This document shows positions 53,351-57,676 of a stretch of DNA of 57,676 nucleotides, piece after piece (positions within the stretch are counted from its first letter, which is position 1; every line of letters begins with the position of its first letter). Where the stretch lies: positions 1-57,676 of the forward strand of contig NZ_JADPFC010000010.1 in NCBI RefSeq assembly GCF_015668195.1, in the 5' to 3' direction. The notes under the pieces are model-generated. The model was given only the letters and a program-made list of their open reading frames with translations. It ran no database searches and was not told where the DNA came from. The position numbers and the translations under genes are program-made. Source of the DNA: Romboutsia_C sp015668195. GTDB lineage: Bacteria; Bacillota; Clostridia; Peptostreptococcales; Peptostreptococcaceae.

Positions 53351-53379
53351 ATTATTACATTTTTATACATAGTTGTCAA
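53351..53379 (-). promoter_or_regulatory. Promoter of the BMP gene
   Basis: Minus strand: -35 TTGACA (53374-53379), 17 bp, -10 AATAAT (53351-53356). Start near 53344, about 35 bp before the PyrR loop. Confidence 0.55.
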
Positions 53380-53454
53380 TATATAAAACAATAATTTAAT
53401 TTAAATTTAATGTTTTGATTTTTCTATATATACAGAATTTGATTTTGTAACTAA

Positions 53455-54639
53455 TTAATTACTATTAAAATGTAAAACATTTAATATATGCATTAGAGTT
53501 CCTACTACTAAGCATTCTTCATCTATATTAAATGTAGAAGTATGAAGCTGAGTAATATCTTGTTTACTATGCCTACAACCGATATGATAAAAAGCACCTT
53601 TACATTCTTCTAAATAATAAGAAAAATCTTCTCCTCCTAAAGATGGCTTCTCCTTTAGTATAAATCTATCTTTTCCAAATAATTTTTCTGTATTTTTAAC
53701 TACTATGTCTACTAAATAGTTATCATTTACTACAGGGGGATACCCATCCCTTTCCCATAGTACTTCTCCTTCACAATCAAATGCTCTACATATATCCAAT
53801 ACTATATTTTCTATTCTTTTGATCATTTCTTTTCTTGTATTTTTATTTATTGTCCTTAGTGTTCCATTCATTGAAACCTCTTCACATATAATATTTTGAG
53901 CTTCTCCTCCTCTAATTTTACCTATCGTCAAAACTACGCTATCTAATGGTGATATATTTCTACTTACTATGCTTTGTAGTGATAAAATAATATTAGACGC
54001 TACTACTATAGCATCTTTACCAGACTCTGGATATGCCCCATGAGATTTTTTACCTTTTATAATGATTTTTAAACTATCAGCACTTGCATTTAATATATTA
54101 TATTTAGTCTCTATGTATCCAGTCTCTAGATATGGCATCACATGTAATCCAAACATATAGTCTACATCTGGATTTTTCATACATCCATCTTCTACTAAAA
54201 ATTTTGCCCCTCCTACAGTCTCCTCTGCTGGTTGAAATAGAAATTTTACATTTACATATAACTCATCTTTCATATCATTTAAAATCTTACACGCTCCAAG
54301 TAGCATAGCTATATGAGCATCATGCCCACAAGCATGCATCACACCTTTATTTTTTGACTTATAAGTAATTTCATTTTCTTCATTTATTGGTAACGCATCC
54401 ATGTCAGCTCTAATTCCTATAGTTATCTTATTTTCTGGTTTTATAATGTAAGCCATAACTCCGTTGTGTTTTTCAAATTCTGTATACTCTATATTCATTT
54501 CTTTTAAGTAATTTAATATTCTATTTTTAGTATTATATTCATTTAATGATAATTCTGGATACTTGTGAAATTCTCTCCTCACCTCTATTAACCAAGGCTC
54601 TATATCTTTTACCCTTTTTTTGATATATTCAGTATACAT
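53455..54639 (-). CDS. M20D family amidohydrolase/peptidase
   Basis: 394 aa. Metal-binding and catalytic motifs: GIRADMDALPI, MHACGHDAHIAMLLGA (Cys-Gly-His), FQPAEETVGGAKFLVEDG (catalytic Glu pair), GLHVMP and SLGGEDFSYYLE. Zn or Mn hydrolase that deacylates N-acyl amino acids or related amides (hippurate/IAA-amino-acid-like branch). Start ATG behind AAGGAGAT. Single gene; substrate unknown. Confidence 0.93.
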   Translation of the reverse strand: MYTEYIKKRVKDIEPWLIEVRREFHKYPELSLNEYNTKNRILNYLKEMNIEYTEFEKHNGVMAYIIKPENKITIGIRADMDALPINEENEITYKSKNKGVMHACGHDAHIAMLLGACKILNDMKDELYVNVKFLFQPAEETVGGAKFLVEDGCMKNPDVDYMFGLHVMPYLETGYIETKYNILNASADSLKIIIKGKKSHGAYPESGKDAIVVASNIILSLQSIVSRNISPLDSVVLTIGKIRGGEAQNIICEEVSMNGTLRTINKNTRKEMIKRIENIVLDICRAFDCEGEVLWERDGYPPVVNDNYLVDIVVKNTEKLFGKDRFILKEKPSLGGEDFSYYLEECKGAFYHIGCRHSKQDITQLHTSTFNIDEECLVVGTLMHILNVLHFNSN

Positions 54640-54846
54640 ATAATCTCCTTTATAAAAGTAATTTATATAAAAATATATGTATCAAAAACCTTTTTAAGAA
54701 ATATATTTTATATATTGTTGTTTATATCTAAATTCATGTATTATGTATTTTTGTTTTATTTAAAAGGTGTAAGTTAATAAATATAGAATTGTATTATTGT
54801 ATTAATTTTCTAAATCTTTACAATTATTTTGAAAGGTGTGATAAGT

Positions 54847-55167
54847 ATGTTTGAAATGGTTAAATTTCCTTATAATGCTAGACCTGTTGCAAGATTAGAT
54901 GCTAATAACATTGTTCATAATCATTTATATCATGACTGCCCTATTGGTAAAGTTTGTGATAATGTTATGTATGATCTTAGTGATAATCCAATTGGGAGAG
55001 TAGAAAAAGACGGTACTATTCATTCTCACCATATAAATAATTCACCTATTGGTAAAGTTGACTCTGATGGCTATATATCTAAAGGAAATGATTTAGTTGG
55101 AAGAATAGATTGTAATAGTAAATTAGCTGGTGGAGCTTATTTATTATTAATACACGATAATAGGTAA
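54847..55167 (+). CDS. Repeat protein of unknown function with PIGKV motifs
   Basis: 106 aa from the ATG at 54847 (AAAGGTG eight bases upstream; an upstream GTG at 54838 and ATG at 54829 are less well placed). Four imperfect repeats of about 25 residues share the pattern PIG(K/R)V..(D/K)DG.I (CPIGKVCDN, NPIGRVEKDGTIH, SPIGKVDSDGYIS, DLVGRIDCNS), suggesting a small beta-hairpin propeller or flower. N-terminal third rich in His/Asn. No signal peptide or membrane helix. I cannot name the family. Confidence 0.75.
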   Translation: MFEMVKFPYNARPVARLDANNIVHNHLYHDCPIGKVCDNVMYDLSDNPIGRVEKDGTIHSHHINNSPIGKVDSDGYISKGNDLVGRIDCNSKLAGGAYLLLIHDNR

Positions 55168-55230
55168 ATTTTAGAATAATTAGTATTTAACTTACTTTAT
55201 TTTTTTTAAATGTTTAATTTTTTATTAGAA

Positions 55231-55268
55231 ATAGAAAAAGTACCTATAAATATAGATACTTTTTCTAT
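55231..55268. terminator. Terminator of the PIGKV repeat gene (also usable on the minus strand)
   Basis: An 18-bp stem ATAGAAAAAGTACCTATA / TATAGATACTTTTTCTAT with one mismatch and a 2-nt central gap, followed by TTTTATTTATA. Confidence 0.8.
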
Positions 55269-55279
55269 TTTTATTTATA

Positions 55280-55334
55280 TAAAAAATTCGCTTCGATCAA
55301 GCCACTGCGTGGGCGCTACACTTCATGTCGCCAT
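55280..55334 (-). repeat. rrn-leader-like GC-rich island, copy at 55.3 kb
   Basis: Minus strand begins GGCGACATGAAGTGTAGCGC and ends GATCGAAGCGAATTTTTT. The start and end match the islands at 37208-37268 and next to 16S; the middle differs. It lies four bases past the stop codon of the gene at 55339. Confidence 0.5.
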
Positions 55335-55338
55335 TTAT

Positions 55339-56205
55339 TTATTTTATAAATTGACCTATAAAATCAATCATCATTTTCTTGAATACACCGCTATAATCTA
55401 CTATTTGTGCTAATTGGTTTCCGTTAGGTGTTTGACTATTATAATTTGATATTTTAAATGTTAGGTATCCATCAGCTTCTTCTATAAGGTATCCAACATC
55501 TTTTGTATTTGATATTTCAAGATCTCCCATATCTACATCCATATCTTTTATTATTTCTTTATTTGCACAAAGTATCCCTTCTGAATACGTACTTATATCT
55601 GTTCCAAATACTACATATTTAGCACTTGTATCTTTTGATGTTTTAAGGAATAATCTATTTGTTAGATTACTTTTTTCCATATTAACAGGTATTAATTCAC
55701 TATTTATAGCTTCATCTAAATTATTTCTAGTAGTTTCTATAAATTTGTCCATATTAAACTTTTCTTTTTCTATTTTTAATATGTTTAAAGTATCTAAATT
55801 TTCTTGAGGTATATATTTTACTACGTTCTCAAACACATAATATACATCTCTTATCTCATATCCTTTATTTATGTAACTTTCCTTTACTTTATATTCTTCA
55901 TCAAATTCTTTTAATAATTTTTCATTTTCTTCTTTATTTTCATAGTTTTTTATACTTGTTACAAATGGTATTATTTTACTCGGTTTCATTAAAAACATTT
56001 CTAATGGTTTTATAGTATCATTTGCTTCTTTTATATCACTTTCTTCAAATGCAGCCTCTATTCCATCTTCTAAGAAAGCAACTTCAACTTCCATCTCATA
56101 TTCTTTTTCATCTATTACATTACTTCCCACTGGATACATTACTACTAATTTACTTTTGTCATAAACATATCCAAATGCATAATCTATTTCTAACTTTTTT
56201 GTCAT
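55339..56205 (-). CDS. Hypothetical cytoplasmic protein
   Basis: 288 aa, not recognised. No signal peptide or clear membrane helix; acidic and Lys-rich; two halves (about 1-150, 151-288) with beta-strand-like patches (YVVFGTDISTYSEGILCA, GYLIEEADGYLTFKISNYN). It follows the YkvI-type gene by 45 bp on the same strand, so they may be co-transcribed. Start ATG after AAGGAG. Confidence 0.7.
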   Translation of the reverse strand: MTKKLEIDYAFGYVYDKSKLVVMYPVGSNVIDEKEYEMEVEVAFLEDGIEAAFEESDIKEANDTIKPLEMFLMKPSKIIPFVTSIKNYENKEENEKLLKEFDEEYKVKESYINKGYEIRDVYYVFENVVKYIPQENLDTLNILKIEKEKFNMDKFIETTRNNLDEAINSELIPVNMEKSNLTNRLFLKTSKDTSAKYVVFGTDISTYSEGILCANKEIIKDMDVDMGDLEISNTKDVGYLIEEADGYLTFKISNYNSQTPNGNQLAQIVDYSGVFKKMMIDFIGQFIK

Positions 56206-56250
56206 ATTTTTCTCCTTAGTATTTTAATTATGTATTTATTATATCAAATA

Positions 56251-57348
56251 TTATAAACCTTTAGCTTTAATATTAATACCACATATAGTATTTTTTATCT
56301 TATTTACAAATATAGATATTAGTATTATAACTCCAAACATACCTGATAGTGGATATATAAGTTTTACTAGTGTTGCAAAAGGTAACCTTCCTCCGATTAT
56401 ACCTAATATAGTACAAAATATTGCTATACCTGTAAACTTACTACTCTTTTCCTTAAAATAGCTTGTGCATACAGTCCATAATAATGGAACTGCAGTTGTA
56501 TATATTCCTGCTATTAACATCAATGAGAACATAGCCCCTACGATTGGTCCGATTTTATCAGCCATGTATAAAGTAGGTATTTCAGTTATGTATATATTTT
56601 CTATATCAGACATTATTCCTAAATTAAGAGCTATAGCAGCTGCCATAAATAATACTCCACCAATAATTCCTCCCCATATGCAACTACTTTTCTTTTTTGC
56701 TGTAGAGCCTACTCCAACTAAAAAAGGTGTGGCTATTATTAAGTTTAGTCCTGTGTATATTATGCTTGTAGTTAACCAGTTATCTACTGGCTTAGTAACA
56801 TCTATTGTGGTTAATATTTGATTAACAGCATAAAGGGATTCATAATTTCTTGCAATAGTTACTACACCAACTCCCACTGACATTATAGCTATAATTGGCC
56901 CTATATTACCCAAGATATCTATAACCTTATTCATTCCCATAAGTACAGATATTAATGCTAGTACCCCTATTATTATGGAACCTATTTGTTTATCTATCCC
57001 ATAGTATTGATTTATAGACGCACCTGCCCCTGATATCATAACCATAAAGCTACAAAAGAAAAATATAGGCATAAATAATTTAAAAAATCCACCTATATAG
57101 TTTCCACATAAATATGTAAATATATCATTGCTACTTCTTAGTTTTTGAGTTTTCCCTATTTCTAATAAACTAGATCCACAATATGCTAGTAAACCCATAC
57201 ATATTAAGTTTGACAATATACTAACTATGCCATGTGCTGAAAAAAATTGCATTATTTCTTGTCCAGTAGCAAATCCCGACCCTATACATACAGATATATA
57301 TGTTCCTGCAAATTTAATGATCTCACTAATACTACTTTTACTTCCCAT
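56251..57348 (-). CDS. YkvI-type membrane protein (APC/LeuT-like fold)
   Basis: 365 aa, ten hydrophobic helices. The N-terminus FAGTYISVCIGSGFATGQEIMQFF is typical of the YkvI family, with an unwound first helix (GSGFATGQE) as in sodium-coupled amino acid transporters. Substrate unknown. Ribosome site AAGGAGG. Probably the first gene of a two-gene unit with the hypothetical protein. Confidence 0.88.
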   Translation of the reverse strand: MGSKSSISEIIKFAGTYISVCIGSGFATGQEIMQFFSAHGIVSILSNLICMGLLAYCGSSLLEIGKTQKLRSSNDIFTYLCGNYIGGFFKLFMPIFFFCSFMVMISGAGASINQYYGIDKQIGSIIIGVLALISVLMGMNKVIDILGNIGPIIAIMSVGVGVVTIARNYESLYAVNQILTTIDVTKPVDNWLTTSIIYTGLNLIIATPFLVGVGSTAKKKSSCIWGGIIGGVLFMAAAIALNLGIMSDIENIYITEIPTLYMADKIGPIVGAMFSLMLIAGIYTTAVPLLWTVCTSYFKEKSSKFTGIAIFCTILGIIGGRLPFATLVKLIYPLSGMFGVIILISIFVNKIKNTICGINIKAKGL

Positions 57349-57488
57349 AGTAATTCCTCCTTATAGATATTAAATCTCATTACATATATATGCTTGTTTA
57401 CTATATAAATATTAACTACTTGTCTAAATAATATTAAGATTAATATCTTAAATCCTATTTTTATGCTAAAGCTATTTCAATTTATAAT

Positions 57489-57528
57489 AAATAAAGAGGT
57501 AATCTTTTAAAAGATTACCTCTTTATTT
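57489..57528 (-). terminator. Terminator of metK
   Basis: A perfect 20-bp palindrome around GGTAATCTTTTAAAAGATTACC, at the metK stop codon. Confidence 0.9.
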
Positions 57529-57529
57529 A

Positions 57530-57676
57530 TTATCGTTCTAATGCTTCTTTTCTTAATAGCTCTGCCTTATCAGTTCTTTCCCATGGTAAATCTATATCTG
57601 TTCTACCAAAGTGACCATAAGCTGCTACTTGCTTGTATATAGGTTTTCTTAAATCTAAATCTCTTATTATTGCTCC
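57530..57676 (-). CDS. metK: S-adenosylmethionine synthetase, C-terminal fragment
   Basis: The last 48 codons only; the gene continues past the window edge. Reading GAIIRDLDLRKPIYKQVAAY, then GHFGRTDIDLPWERTDKAE, is the highly conserved C-terminus of MetK, which makes SAM from methionine and ATP. The stop is at 57530-57532. A SAM riboswitch, if any, would lie outside this window. Confidence 0.95.
   Translation of the reverse strand, partial: GAIIRDLDLRKPIYKQVAAYGHFGRTDIDLPWERTDKAELLRKEALER

Noticed and set aside
53140..53379. T-box or purine riboswitch upstream of the BMP gene
   Set aside because: No T-box GGN-ACC sequence and no purine aptamer core; the PyrR loop consensus fits better.

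Overview
The window reads as an AT-rich, spore-forming, anaerobic Firmicute of class Clostridia, most likely family Peptostreptococcaceae. The basis is the 5' third of a 16S rRNA gene at the left edge (variable-region text resembling Terrisporobacter/Intestinibacter/Romboutsia from memory, not from a search), very low GC, Shine-Dalgarno-led genes with frequent GTG/TTG starts, CCA-encoding tRNAs, hydroxylamine reductase, ECF vitamin-type transport and a spore-appendage-like protein. Most genes lie on the minus strand, as does the rRNA operon. No CRISPR array, IS element, prophage or plasmid module was seen. One assembly gap (99 N) lies inside a repetitive surface-protein gene.

Layout. 1-760: start of an rRNA operon (minus) with a clear promoter and boxA-like leader. 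760-5040: polyamine ABC operon (XRE-cupin regulator, potABCD). 5390-8290: LRR/DUF5011 cell-wall protein with a sortase signal. 8560-11290: amino-sugar operon nagR-nagA-nagB with a GntR/HutC-type operator. 11440-12470: cvfB-like S1 protein. 12470-15060: fumarate hydratase (two subunits) plus malic enzyme. 15240-17800: DUF378, YbaK and aminopeptidase P. 17890-21170: ECF transporter (UPF0397 S component, double ATPase, EcfT). 21280-21830: Ena-like (DUF3992-like) spore appendage candidate. 21940-23950: YgiQ. 24280-32450: a metabolic locus with a YtcJ-type amidohydrolase, two AGCS symporters, an MFS carrier and a 503-aa XRE regulator of unknown C-terminal domain. 32540-37070: PHP phosphatase, S1 protein, SfsA, MATE. 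37340-37670: tRNA Cys-Asn-Thr operon. 37750-41440: a stand-alone sulfite/nitrite-reductase-like gene with DUF1858, hydroxylamine reductase, and a divergent Crp/Fnr regulator. 41460-46580: CutC, CDF transporter, DinB, DUF1846, and a small Trp/Cys-rich membrane protein. 46680-47212: a gene graveyard with a decayed FtsX-type permease. 47250-52080: RNase J, DtxR-type regulator, feoA-feoB. 52110-54640: BMP nucleoside-binding lipoprotein behind a PyrR-type attenuator, and an M20 amidohydrolase. 54830-57530: a repeat protein, an unknown protein, a YkvI-type membrane protein, and the 3' end of metK.

The strongest non-gene signals are regulatory. (a) A 16-bp palindrome, TGTAACATAYGTTACA, occurs twice, once upstream of hcp and once upstream of the sulfite-reductase-like gene, each with exactly the same spacing to a TATAAT -10 (centre about -41.5). 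This defines a small regulon for the adjacent Crp/Fnr protein. (b) A PyrR binding loop plus intrinsic terminator precedes the BMP lipoprotein, implying pyrimidine control of a nucleoside transporter. (c) A sigma-K-like promoter precedes the Ena-like gene, consistent with a spore appendage subunit. (d) A DtxR-type box precedes feoA. (e) A perfect GT-N-TA-N-AC palindrome precedes nagR. Several short GC-rich islands resemble the 3' part of the rRNA leader and recur at three places in the same orientation.
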